The notes under the pieces are model-generated. The model saw nothing but the letters and a program-made list of their open reading frames with translations, did not search any database and was not told the origin of the DNA. This document shows, piece after piece, positions 19,486 through 26,334 of a stretch of DNA of 61,374 nucleotides (positions are counted from its first letter, which is position 1; each line of letters opens with the position of its first letter). A program made the translations under genes and the position numbers. The stretch is from NCBI GenBank assembly GCA_938085105.1, contig CALKGK010000037.1:1-61374 (forward strand), in the 5' to 3' direction. This DNA comes from an uncultured Flavobacteriales bacterium (lineage in GTDB: Bacteria; Bacteroidota; Bacteroidia; Flavobacteriales_D; Sanyastnellaceae).

Positions 19486-21590
19486 ATCCCTCGCATGGTC
19501 AATTGAATGCGTTTTCTTTCCGTGTCAACTTCCAAAACCTTGACGCGCACTTCTTGACCAAGACGCACAACGTCAAGCGGGTTGCTTACGAATCGGTCGG
19601 CCAGTTGCGAAAGGTGTACTAAACCATCTTGCTTTATTCCAAGGTCTACAAAGGCACCGAAATGCGTAATATTGCTCACTTTTCCAGGAAGAATCATCCC
19701 AACTTTTAGGTCTTCAATGCCTTGAATGAAATTGGCAAATTCAAACTGTTTGGCTTTTCCCCGAGGGTCACGTCCTGGTCTTTTAAGCTCTTCTAGGATG
19801 TCCAAGAGGGTGGGCATCCCTACAGTATCGCTCAAATAGTTACTCAAGGGAATCTTGTCTAACTCATCAACATTCAGTTGATTCGGGTTAATTTTAGCGT
19901 CTTTCAACATCAGATGGACAAGCTCATACCTTTCTGGGTGAATCCCCGTGTTGTCCAATACTTCATCACCATCGGAAATCCGCAGAAATCCTGCTGCTTG
20001 TTCAAAAGCTTTCGCCCCCAATCCTTTTACCTTCAGTAGTTCTTGACGATCCTGAAAGAGCCCAGAAGATTTTCGGTGTTCAACAATGTTTTTTGCCGTG
20101 GTTTTGGTCAATCCAGATACGTGCTGAAGGAGATGTTCACTGGCTAAATTGAGGTTCACACCAACTCTGTTCACGCAGCGTTCCACCACTTGATTGAGCC
20201 GTTCTTTCAATCGGTTTTGATTCAAATCATGCTGATATTGGCCAACACCAATGGATTTCGGATCTATTTTCACCAATTCCGACAGTGGATCCATCAATCT
20301 TCGGCCAATACTCACAGCGCCTCTTACCGTTACATCGTGTTTTGGAAATTCTTCTCGAGCAATGGCAGAAGCAGAGTAAATACTTGCCCCATCTTCATTC
20401 ACCATGAAAGCCTCAATTTTGTGGTAGCGAAGAAGGTCTTTCACCATTGCCATTGTTTCCCGACCAGCGGTACCGTCTCCAACAGCAATCACTTCAATTT
20501 TATAGGCTTCGATCAGGTTTTCCAGTTTTTTCATGGCTCCTTTACGATCGTTTTTGGGTGGGTGGGGAAACACCGCTTCATTGTGCAACAGTGTTCCTTG
20601 TTCATCCAAACAAACGACTTTGCATCCCGTTCGAAATCCAGGGTCCAATGCCAACACCCTCTTTTGTCCCAAAGGAGAGGCCATGAGCAGTTGCTCCAAG
20701 TTTTCAGCAAAAACATCAATTGATTTTTCTTCAGCCGTTTTGAGGTATTCCTTACGCATTTCCGTTTCAATACTTGGTCGGAGCAACCGAGAATATGCAT
20801 CTGCGCAAGCGAGTGAAATCTGATCAGAGCATGCATTTCTTTGCTTGATGAAAATCTCTTCTAAGAGATCAAGCGCATCTTTTCTATTTGGTGCAATGGA
20901 TACTTTCAAAAAAACATCTCGCTCACCTCTCATGATTGCAAGCAAACGGTAGCCTGGAGTTTTGGAAAGGAGTCCTTCAAACTTGAAAAAGTCGCGATAT
21001 TTTTGACCATCCTCTTCTTTTCCTGTGACTACTTTTGACTTGATCAAAGCAGTTCTATGGAACAAACTCCTCATCCGTTTACGCGCAAAAGCTCGCTCAT
21101 TGATCCATTCCGCCATAATGTGTCGGGCACCTTCTAAAGCTTGGTCGGCATCAAGGAGGTCCCCTTTGACGAAGCGCTCGGCCAGACGAAGAGGGTCGTT
21201 TGGTCCTTCCTTCATTAAAGCTCCGGCAAGAGGCTCAAGTCCCAATTCCCTTGCTGCACTTGCTTTGGTTTTTCTTTTGGGCTTGAAAGGAAGGTAGAAA
21301 TCTTCTAAGGCTTGAAGGTGCTGGAATCCTGCTATTTGGTCTTTTCGTTCAGAAGTGAGCAGGTCTTGATCTGCCAAACTTTTGATGACCGTTTTTTTAC
21401 GGTCTTCGAGTGCGTTCTTCAGCTGTATTTCGTCAATGATCTCTTGGATCTGTAATTCATCCAAACCCGAAGTAGCCTCCTTTCGATAGCGAGCAATGAA
21501 TGGAACGGTTGCACCTTCCTTAAGGAGGTTTTGGATGGTTTGGATTTGATTTTGGGAGAAGGATTTGCGTTTTGACGAAGTGCTGTTCAT
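19482..21590 (-). CDS. tex: RNA-binding transcription accessory protein Tex
   Basis: A 702-residue protein with full Tex architecture: N-terminal helical region (GATVPFIARYRKEATSGLDE), YqgF/RNase H-like fold (ALDPGFRTGCKVVCLDEQG, about 315-450), helix-hairpin-helix repeats (VKGLGAKAFEQAAGFLRI, about 500-560), and a C-terminal S1 domain (GMILPGKVSNITHFGAFVDLG, about 625-700). Tex is the bacterial relative of Spt6 and binds nucleic acids; it affects transcription and tolerance of stress. Start ATG 21590 lies 4 nt after a TATCTTTG box. The promoter region touches one copy of the GGCGACGTAAGTCAATA repeat. Confidence 0.95.
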   Translation of the reverse strand: MNSTSSKRKSFSQNQIQTIQNLLKEGATVPFIARYRKEATSGLDELQIQEIIDEIQLKNALEDRKKTVIKSLADQDLLTSERKDQIAGFQHLQALEDFYLPFKPKRKTKASAARELGLEPLAGALMKEGPNDPLRLAERFVKGDLLDADQALEGARHIMAEWINERAFARKRMRSLFHRTALIKSKVVTGKEEDGQKYRDFFKFEGLLSKTPGYRLLAIMRGERDVFLKVSIAPNRKDALDLLEEIFIKQRNACSDQISLACADAYSRLLRPSIETEMRKEYLKTAEEKSIDVFAENLEQLLMASPLGQKRVLALDPGFRTGCKVVCLDEQGTLLHNEAVFPHPPKNDRKGAMKKLENLIEAYKIEVIAVGDGTAGRETMAMVKDLLRYHKIEAFMVNEDGASIYSASAIAREEFPKHDVTVRGAVSIGRRLMDPLSELVKIDPKSIGVGQYQHDLNQNRLKERLNQVVERCVNRVGVNLNLASEHLLQHVSGLTKTTAKNIVEHRKSSGLFQDRQELLKVKGLGAKAFEQAAGFLRISDGDEVLDNTGIHPERYELVHLMLKDAKINPNQLNVDELDKIPLSNYLSDTVGMPTLLDILEELKRPGRDPRGKAKQFEFANFIQGIEDLKVGMILPGKVSNITHFGAFVDLGIKQDGLVHLSQLADRFVSNPLDVVRLGQEVRVKVLEVDTERKRIQLTMRGI

Positions 21591-21594
21591 ACAG

Positions 21595-21602
21595 CAAAGA
21601 TA
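21595..21602 (-). promoter_or_regulatory. -7 element TATCTTTG placed 4 nt before the tex start
   Basis: Perfect TAnnTTTG with spacer CTGT before ATG 21590, again predicting a leaderless message. The repeat copy at 21617-21633 begins 15 bp upstream of the box, where the -33 contact region would be. Confidence 0.65.
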
Positions 21603-21616
21603 AATTTTGTCTTAGT

Positions 21617-21633
21617 TATTGACTTACGTCGCC
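21617..21633 (-). repeat. Single repeat copy at the 3' end of the transposase-like gene
   Basis: Perfect copy of GGCGACGTAAGTCAATA on the minus strand. The stop codon TAA of the transposase-like gene (21626-21624) is inside it, so the repeat encodes the last residues of the protein. Confidence 0.95.
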
Positions 21634-22493
21634 GCAATTCGTTTGAAGGAAAGCCATGGGTGTATTGTCATTGCTTTCAGCAGTTTTATAAATGGGATTT
21701 TTCGATCAATTTGACCTCTATTTCGATACCTGAAAGCAAGTTCACTGCAATAATAGAACAGGTGTTTCCTTGAAATATGAATATGAGTCTCTTTAATCCA
21801 TTCCCTGATCATTTCTCGGACTTGAAATTTCGACTCACCAGATAGCGAGTCTGCTTCATGTAAATGTTTCAGCCATTGACCACCTAACGCCTTTGAATGG
21901 AGTAGCTTCGTCTTGTCGTCTGCTATTTTTTCAGTTCTATCAGTCCATATAGATTTAATGCGAAATGTTCGATTGAAATGTGTTGAATTCGCTAAGCTTC
22001 CATCTTGTTCAAATTGGATTTCACTATCGCGTCCAAGACTTTGCTCCAAGAGCATTTTTCTTTTCAGATCTTTGCCGGAAGGAATGACATTGAATTGATC
22101 TTCATGAAGTTGATCATTTTCAAATTTAGCACAGCTTTGTTGAACCTTTCTTTTAAAGAACCACGCTGTTTTCTGACATATGGTAAAATTTCGAGATAGT
22201 TCACAGCTGGATAAACCCTCAGGAATGTGGCTGAGGTGATAAACAATTTCAAAAGCTTCATTGAGTGGGAATTTGATTTTATGGAAAAGTGTTCCCGAAG
22301 TTGGAGATTCGTCATAACGGCATTTTAAGCATCGACGATTTAAACGCTTTTTTCCCATTCCAAATTTATGATGAGTACACTTTTTGCAACGATACCCGTT
22401 TTTCCATTTTAGCTCAACTAAAAATTCCAAACATTTTTCGTGATTCGTGAAGAGTCCTTGGGTGAATGTTTTTGTCAAGTCAGAGATGATCAT
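21624..22493 (-). CDS. IS1595-family transposase-like protein with divergent centre
   Basis: A 289-residue protein. The first 110 residues fit the IS1595/ISXO2 N-terminus: a zinc ribbon (YRCKKC at about 35-40 and RRCLKC at about 54-59, then YDESPTSGTLFHKIKFPL) and a helix-turn-helix (LSSCELSRNFTICQKTAWFFK). The C-terminal part (IHISRKHLFYYCSELAFRYRNR) matches the end of the family's catalytic domain. Between them, where family members have a VDE(T/F)YxGG motif and further acidic residues, the sequence from about 120 to 230 shows no clear equivalent, so DDE catalysis may be lost. The gene has a good promoter (TAGTTTTG, 22523-22516) 22 nt before ATG 22493. It may act as a DNA-binding protein for the flanking repeats. 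Confidence 0.75.
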   Translation of the reverse strand: MIISDLTKTFTQGLFTNHEKCLEFLVELKWKNGYRCKKCTHHKFGMGKKRLNRRCLKCRYDESPTSGTLFHKIKFPLNEAFEIVYHLSHIPEGLSSCELSRNFTICQKTAWFFKRKVQQSCAKFENDQLHEDQFNVIPSGKDLKRKMLLEQSLGRDSEIQFEQDGSLANSTHFNRTFRIKSIWTDRTEKIADDKTKLLHSKALGGQWLKHLHEADSLSGESKFQVREMIREWIKETHIHISRKHLFYYCSELAFRYRNRGQIDRKIPFIKLLKAMTIHPWLSFKRIAAT

Positions 22494-22515
22494 TTGATTG
22501 TATTTCAGATGTTTA

Positions 22516-22523
22516 CAAAACTA
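22516..22523 (-). promoter_or_regulatory. -7 element TAGTTTTG for the transposase-like gene
   Basis: Perfect TAnnTTTG, 22 nt before ATG 22493. A host-type promoter inside the element suggests regular expression, unlike many insertion sequences. Confidence 0.55.
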
Positions 22524-22603
22524 ATGAAAGGTGTGGTAGGAGACAGCTTCATCGACAAACTGAACGCGGTCATACACAAAGTTCTTTGGCTTGGGTGCTT
22601 CTT

Positions 22604-22713
22604 GGCGACGTAAATCAATAGAGTGAAAATATTTGAGATCAGGACACTTGGCGACGTAAGTCAATAAGTCTGAAATTTGAACGCACGAGATATTTTGGAG
22701 ACGTAAGTCAATA
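22604..22713 (+). repeat. Three copies of the GGCGACGTAAGTCAATA repeat upstream of the transposase-like gene
   Basis: Copies at 22604-22620 (one change), 22650-22666 (perfect) and 22697-22713 (one change) are spaced 46 and 47 bp. Unlike in the 11.6-kb array, the bases between copies share little similarity with each other. The copies lie between the transposase-like gene and the cyclophilin gene. Confidence 0.95.
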
Positions 22714-22762
22714 GCTAATTAATTCGTCCTAGCTTAAACCTTCCATTCCAATTCCGATTCCT

Positions 22763-22770
22763 TAAATTTG
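22763..22770 (+). promoter_or_regulatory. -7 element TAAATTTG for the cyclophilin gene
   Basis: Perfect TAnnTTTG, 22 nt before ATG 22793; it is 50 bp after the last repeat copy. Confidence 0.55.
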
Positions 22771-22792
22771 TAGGATACAAAACCCAAATAAA

Positions 22793-23227
22793 ATGCTCAC
22801 AGCTGAAATCCAAACAGAAAAAGGAACAATGAAAGTGGAGTTCTTCGAAAAAGATGCTCCTAATACGGTCAAAAACTTCACAGACCTCGCGAAAAAAGGT
22901 TTCTACGATGGACTCACTTTTCACCGAGTTATCCCAAACTTCGTGGTACAAGGTGGTTGTCCCGATGGAACGGGTGCTGGCGGACCAGGTTATAAAATTG
23001 ATTGTGAATTGGATGGTGAGAATCAGTTTCACGACAAAGGTGTTTTAAGTATGGCTCACGCCGGAAGAAACACTGGTGGATCACAATTCTTTATTTGCCA
23101 CAGCAGAGATAACACTGCTCACTTGGACAGAAATCATACTTGCTTCGGAAAAGTGGTTGAAGGATTAGATATTATCGATGACATTCGTCAAGGAGACAAA
23201 ATGATCAAGGTCACTGTCAACGATTAA
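22793..23227 (+). CDS. Cyclophilin-type peptidyl-prolyl cis-trans isomerase
   Basis: A 144-residue single-domain cyclophilin without a signal peptide, therefore cytoplasmic. Active-site landmarks are [13 protein letters not shown] (with the catalytic Arg), [27 protein letters not shown] and [12 protein letters not shown]. It matches the short PpiB-type bacterial enzyme, which speeds proline isomerisation during folding. It has its own -7 box and terminator, so it is monocistronic. Nothing unusual was seen. Confidence 0.93.
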   Translation: MLTAEIQTEKGTMKVEFFEKDAPNTVKNFTDLAKKGFYDGLTFHRVIPNFVVQGGCPDGTGAGGPGYKIDCELDGENQFHDKGVLSMAHAGRNTGGSQFFICHSRDNTAHLDRNHTCFGKVVEGLDIIDDIRQGDKMIKVTVND

Positions 23228-23250
23228 GACAAGCATAGCACCGAATGATA

Positions 23251-23284
23251 AAGCCATCTTGAAAACTCTTGATGGTTTTTTTTG
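23251..23284 (+). terminator. Probable terminator after the cyclophilin gene
   Basis: Short stem GCCATC/GATGGT (one G-T pair) around a 12-nt loop, followed by eight T. It lies 24 nt after the stop. Confidence 0.6.
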
Positions 23285-23344
23285 TTCCCAATATTAAAGA
23301 GGGGATAATTCTCAAAAACGAGGATTGATTTAAGAAAATACACT

Positions 23345-24043
23345 ATGAATGATTTAAGAGGAAAAAAAGTATTGATCACGGGAGGAAGCTCTGGTTTGGG
23401 AAAAGCAAGTGCTAAAAGCCTAATTGAAAATGGTGCTAATGTGCTCATTACAGGAAGAAATGAAGCGAAATTGAAACGGGTAGCTGATGAGTTGAATTGC
23501 CAATATCTCGCTTTTGATATGGCGGATGTCAATACCTTGGAAGAAAAGGCAATGAAGGCCGTTGATATCCTGGGTGGGATGGATGTGTTGATCAATAATG
23601 CGGGAATCGGAGAGTTTGCGCTTTTGGGCGAAATCGAACTGGAGTCCTTCCAGAGAGTTTTCCAAACGAATGTGTTCGGACTCTCAATGCTCACCCAATT
23701 TCTTCTCCCAGAACTTAAAAATTCGAAGGGTGACATTGTGAATATTGCAAGTACAGCCGCAGTTAAAGGGTTCGCTCACGGTAGTGTTTATGCGGGTTCT
23801 AAGTTTGCTTTGAGAGGAATAACACAGTGCTGGCAAGCAGAGTTGAGACCACACGACATTCGTGTTTTCTTGGTGAATCCTTCGGAAGTCCCCACTGCTT
23901 TTAATGTTCCTGACAGACAAGAAAGAGAATTGGTTGATAGCAAATTGAGTCCAGATGAGATAGCACATAGCATTCTTAGCATGCTCAAGATGCATCACAG
24001 AGGATTCATTCCTGAATTAACCGTTTGGGCAACAAATCCTTGA
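23345..24043 (+). CDS. Short-chain dehydrogenase/reductase (SDR family)
   Basis: A 232-residue classical SDR. The cofactor motif is TGGSSGLGKA (residues 12-21), followed by NNAG near 83, catalytic Ser at IASTAAVKG, and the YxxxK pair in VYAGSKFAL (about 142-146). The Arg of TGRNEAK after the second strand favours NADP(H). Such enzymes are often 3-oxoacyl-ACP-reductase-like, but no fatty-acid genes adjoin it and the substrate cannot be told. Confidence 0.88.
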   Translation: MNDLRGKKVLITGGSSGLGKASAKSLIENGANVLITGRNEAKLKRVADELNCQYLAFDMADVNTLEEKAMKAVDILGGMDVLINNAGIGEFALLGEIELESFQRVFQTNVFGLSMLTQFLLPELKNSKGDIVNIASTAAVKGFAHGSVYAGSKFALRGITQCWQAELRPHDIRVFLVNPSEVPTAFNVPDRQERELVDSKLSPDEIAHSILSMLKMHHRGFIPELTVWATNP

Positions 24044-24066
24044 TATATGGTAGAGTAGGGGGCAGC

Positions 24067-24381
24067 TTATTTTTTAAGCGACATGGGTTTTAAAATCTTT
24101 GCGTCAATGTAAAAGGTGCCAAAAGGAACCATACTTGATAGCAAAACTTTCCATGTTGTTTGGGTAAACTTCCATTCATGGAGTACATGAACAAGTAAGG
24201 CAAGTAGAACGAAGGCCATGAATAAAAAGCCATGTGCCATTCCTACATATTTCACAATGAAGTCTTGGCCAAATATGTATTTCAAAGGCATCCCTAAGAA
24301 TAATAGGATGATGAGTGATAGACCTTCGAAAAAAGCGATGAATCGTAATAATCCAATGCTGCTGCCAAACAAGTTTTTCAT
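24067..24381 (-). CDS. DUF3817 small integral membrane protein
   Basis: About 104 residues with three hydrophobic segments (IGLLRFIAFFEGLSLIILLF, YVGMAHGFLFMAFVLLAL, and a C-terminal LLSSMVPFGTFYIDAK). The pattern RFIAFFEG…GMAHG…PFGTF is that of the DUF3817 family, whose function is unknown. I chose ATG 24381 (MKNLFGSSIG) over the upstream TTG at 24408, because that codon overlaps a -7 box at 24406-24413. Confidence 0.75.
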   Translation of the reverse strand: MKNLFGSSIGLLRFIAFFEGLSLIILLFLGMPLKYIFGQDFIVKYVGMAHGFLFMAFVLLALLVHVLHEWKFTQTTWKVLLSSMVPFGTFYIDAKILKPMSLKK

Positions 24382-24405
24382 GACTTTGTGTATGATTTTC
24401 AGGAG

Positions 24406-24413
24406 CAAAATTA
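24406..24413 (-). promoter_or_regulatory. -7 element TAATTTTG for the DUF3817 gene
   Basis: Perfect TAnnTTTG on the minus strand, 24 nt before ATG 24381. Confidence 0.5.
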
Positions 24414-24481
24414 ATTCAGTTAATTGATTGTTTTGTCATGAATTCATCATGTTTCGTACATTATGTTAAGTAGATGTCACT

Positions 24482-24934
24482 ATGTGGAGCTGTCCAGTTT
24501 GTAAGAGAAAATTCAATAAAGAAGATCAAAGGCATACTTGTTCAACGAAAGACGTTGGCGAGCTATTCATCAATAGGTCGGACGAGCTGGTTTTACTGTA
24601 TGATGCACTAGCCAGTGTCATCGGAAATTGGGACAATGTGCAAATTCGAGCAGCGACGCACAGCGTCGTATTTTCAGTCGGACGTGCATTCTTAGTTCTG
24701 AAGCCAATGAAAGATCAATTGGATTTGAAAATCTACTTGAACGAAGAATTGGAAAGGGAGCTGTTTTTTAAGGTGAACAAATACTATGGTCGGTTTCAAT
24801 GCCAAATTCGCTTGCAGAATGAATGGCAAATGACTGATGAATTTCTAGATCTGGTTCGATTATCTTATAACGAGGCACTGCAAGAACCAAAGTTCGCTTA
24901 TCGCAGAAAGAGACGAAGACGGCGCCTGCCATAG
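24482..24934 (+). CDS. DUF5655 domain protein with N-terminal zinc-finger-like motif
   Basis: A 150-residue soluble protein. It opens with WSCPVCKRKFNKEDQRHTC, a CxxC…HxC pattern able to bind zinc. The rest (FSVGRAFLVLKPMKDQLDLKIYL in part, about 60-130) fits the DUF5655 family, of unknown function and often found near nuclease-like or DNA-associated genes elsewhere. It ends in an unusual basic stretch RRKRRRRRLP, which could bind nucleic acid. No operon partner is obvious: the gene to the left is divergent and the one to the right convergent. Confidence 0.65.
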   Translation: MWSCPVCKRKFNKEDQRHTCSTKDVGELFINRSDELVLLYDALASVIGNWDNVQIRAATHSVVFSVGRAFLVLKPMKDQLDLKIYLNEELERELFFKVNKYYGRFQCQIRLQNEWQMTDEFLDLVRLSYNEALQEPKFAYRRKRRRRRLP

Positions 24935-24999
24935 ATCTATTTCATATTACCCCATAAGGGAATATAATTAATATTATGTTAACTAAAGCTTGAAAGAGA

Positions 25000-25025
25000 A
25001 AGGACCATTTCATATTGGTCCTTGT
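25000..25025. terminator. Hairpin between the convergent DUF5655 and TPR genes
   Basis: Perfect stem AAGGACCA/TGGTCCTT with an 8-9 nt loop. The T-tracts are short, so termination efficiency is uncertain. Confidence 0.5.
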
Positions 25026-25043
25026 CTCCTTCTTTTAAGAAGC

Positions 25044-26177
25044 TTATTTTCCTTCGAGCAATTTGGACATTTTCAATAGTCCTTCATCGTTACCAGTTCT
25101 GGCGTAAATGTCTCTCAATGATTTAATGGTCGACTGATCTTGACCGTCCAATTCAAATGCACGCTCCAAATATGGCAAAGCCTTTTCGAAGTCAGCATTG
25201 GCCTTATCTACCATTGCGTTATACTTCGCATTTTCTTTTGGTGGAATTTCGTTCGCCAATTTAATTTTCTGTACTCCTTGGTTAAAGTACATCGCACCAA
25301 GGTTGTAATTCGCATCAAAATATTCTGGATTGATCTCAATAGCTTTCAAATATGCGGCTTCAGCATCTTCAAGCTTGTTGAGGTTATCACTTACTGTTCC
25401 TAAACTGAACCACAACAATTCATTTGTTGGATCTTGTTCTGCAGCTAGCTCTAGGTTTTGTTTCGCCAGGTCAAACTCTCCCCTTTTAATGTAAATATTC
25501 AACTCCTCAATAATGAGTGATTGCTCTCTAGGGTATGTTTTTCTTGCTTCGCGAAGCGTTTCCAAGGCTGCATTATCATCTCCTGCCTGTCCTTGCATGT
25601 TGGCAATGAAAAGATAAACGTTCGGTACTTGGTAGTTTAACTCACCACATCTCAAGTATTTTTCAATAGCTTGATCCATCATTCCGGCTTTCTCAAAGCA
25701 CAATGCAGTATTGAAAATACCTAATGTGTCGATTCGATCAAAAGCTCCAGCAACCACGGTTGACAAGTCAAACATGTTCGCTGCCTTCTTGAATTCTTGG
25801 GCTTGATAGTATCCAGCACCATAATTGTTGGCTAAGATTTGAGCGTTTTGAAGTCCGGCTTGGTCTTCGGCGTGATAAGATCCTCTGCTATCAAGTTCCA
25901 TTGCTTTCTTGTACGACTCGATGGCCGTTCCTATGGCGGTAGGTTTTTGAACGAAAAGACTTGAGTCTCTCGCGATATTTAAATAAATGTCGCCACGATA
26001 TCTCCAGGTTTTTTCCTTAACGCTCGCTTTTTCATTAGTGGTAGCACGATCAATGGCTTCTGCCGCTGCCATGTACTTACCTTCTTTGTTCAAGTTGTAT
26101 GCCGTTACAACATCCTTCTGTCCGAAAACGGTGATGCTGATAACGAGGCATGCTAAAATTGACGTAATTTTTTTCAT
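25044..26177 (-). CDS. Exported TPR-repeat protein downstream of gyrA
   Basis: A 377-residue protein with signal peptide 1-19 (MKKITSILACLVISITVFGQ) and at least five tetratricopeptide repeats between about 75 and 370 (for example LEDAEAAYLKAIEINPEYFDANYNLG, quoted in part as AAYLKAIEINPEYFDANYN). TPRs form helical scaffolds for protein contacts, so it is probably a periplasmic adaptor. The same gene order gyrA-TPR is common in Flavobacteriia as I recall it. Here, a terminator separates it from gyrA, and TAATTTAG in the 26207-26214 area is a plausible own promoter. Confidence 0.85.
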   Translation of the reverse strand: MKKITSILACLVISITVFGQKDVVTAYNLNKEGKYMAAAEAIDRATTNEKASVKEKTWRYRGDIYLNIARDSSLFVQKPTAIGTAIESYKKAMELDSRGSYHAEDQAGLQNAQILANNYGAGYYQAQEFKKAANMFDLSTVVAGAFDRIDTLGIFNTALCFEKAGMMDQAIEKYLRCGELNYQVPNVYLFIANMQGQAGDDNAALETLREARKTYPREQSLIIEELNIYIKRGEFDLAKQNLELAAEQDPTNELLWFSLGTVSDNLNKLEDAEAAYLKAIEINPEYFDANYNLGAMYFNQGVQKIKLANEIPPKENAKYNAMVDKANADFEKALPYLERAFELDGQDQSTIKSLRDIYARTGNDEGLLKMSKLLEGK

Positions 26178-26273
26178 GGGTGATGAAGTGTTTTTATAGC
26201 TGATGCTAAATTAGCAATTATTCCACACTGCATAAGGCAAAACAAGTGCCAAAGTTCAGTATGGTGGTAAAGA

Positions 26274-26305
26274 AAAACGGTTGAACTTTCGATCCAACCG
26301 TTTTA
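26274..26305 (-). terminator. Terminator after gyrA
   Basis: Stem AAAACGGTTG/CAACCGTTTT with a 10-nt loop; on the minus strand it is followed by a T-run. It sits 30 bp past the gyrA stop. Confidence 0.75.
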
Positions 26306-26334
26306 TATTTCTCATTGAGAAGGGCTTATCGTCC

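Larger units (their letters stand above)
21617..22713 (-). mobile_element. IS1595-like element or its domesticated derivative, bounded by outward-facing 17-bp repeats
   Basis: The left end carries TATTGACTTACGTCGCC (21617-21633) and the right side carries GGCGACGTAAaTCAATA (22604-22620) plus two further copies (22650-22666, 22697-22713). Left and right copies are inverted and point outward, as terminal inverted repeats do. Left end to first right copy is 1004 bp, typical for IS1595-group elements, with one transposase-like gene inside. I saw no target-site duplication next to any combination of ends, and the extra right copies and the free array at 11.6 kb are not normal for an IS. The unit may be a fixed, domesticated element plus the repeats it recognises. 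Confidence 0.6.

Noticed and set aside
21617-22713. Complete, recently inserted insertion sequence
   Set aside because: No target duplication was found beside any pair of ends, there are too many end copies on the right, and the catalytic region looks lost. I keep it as an IS-derived unit with uncertain status.
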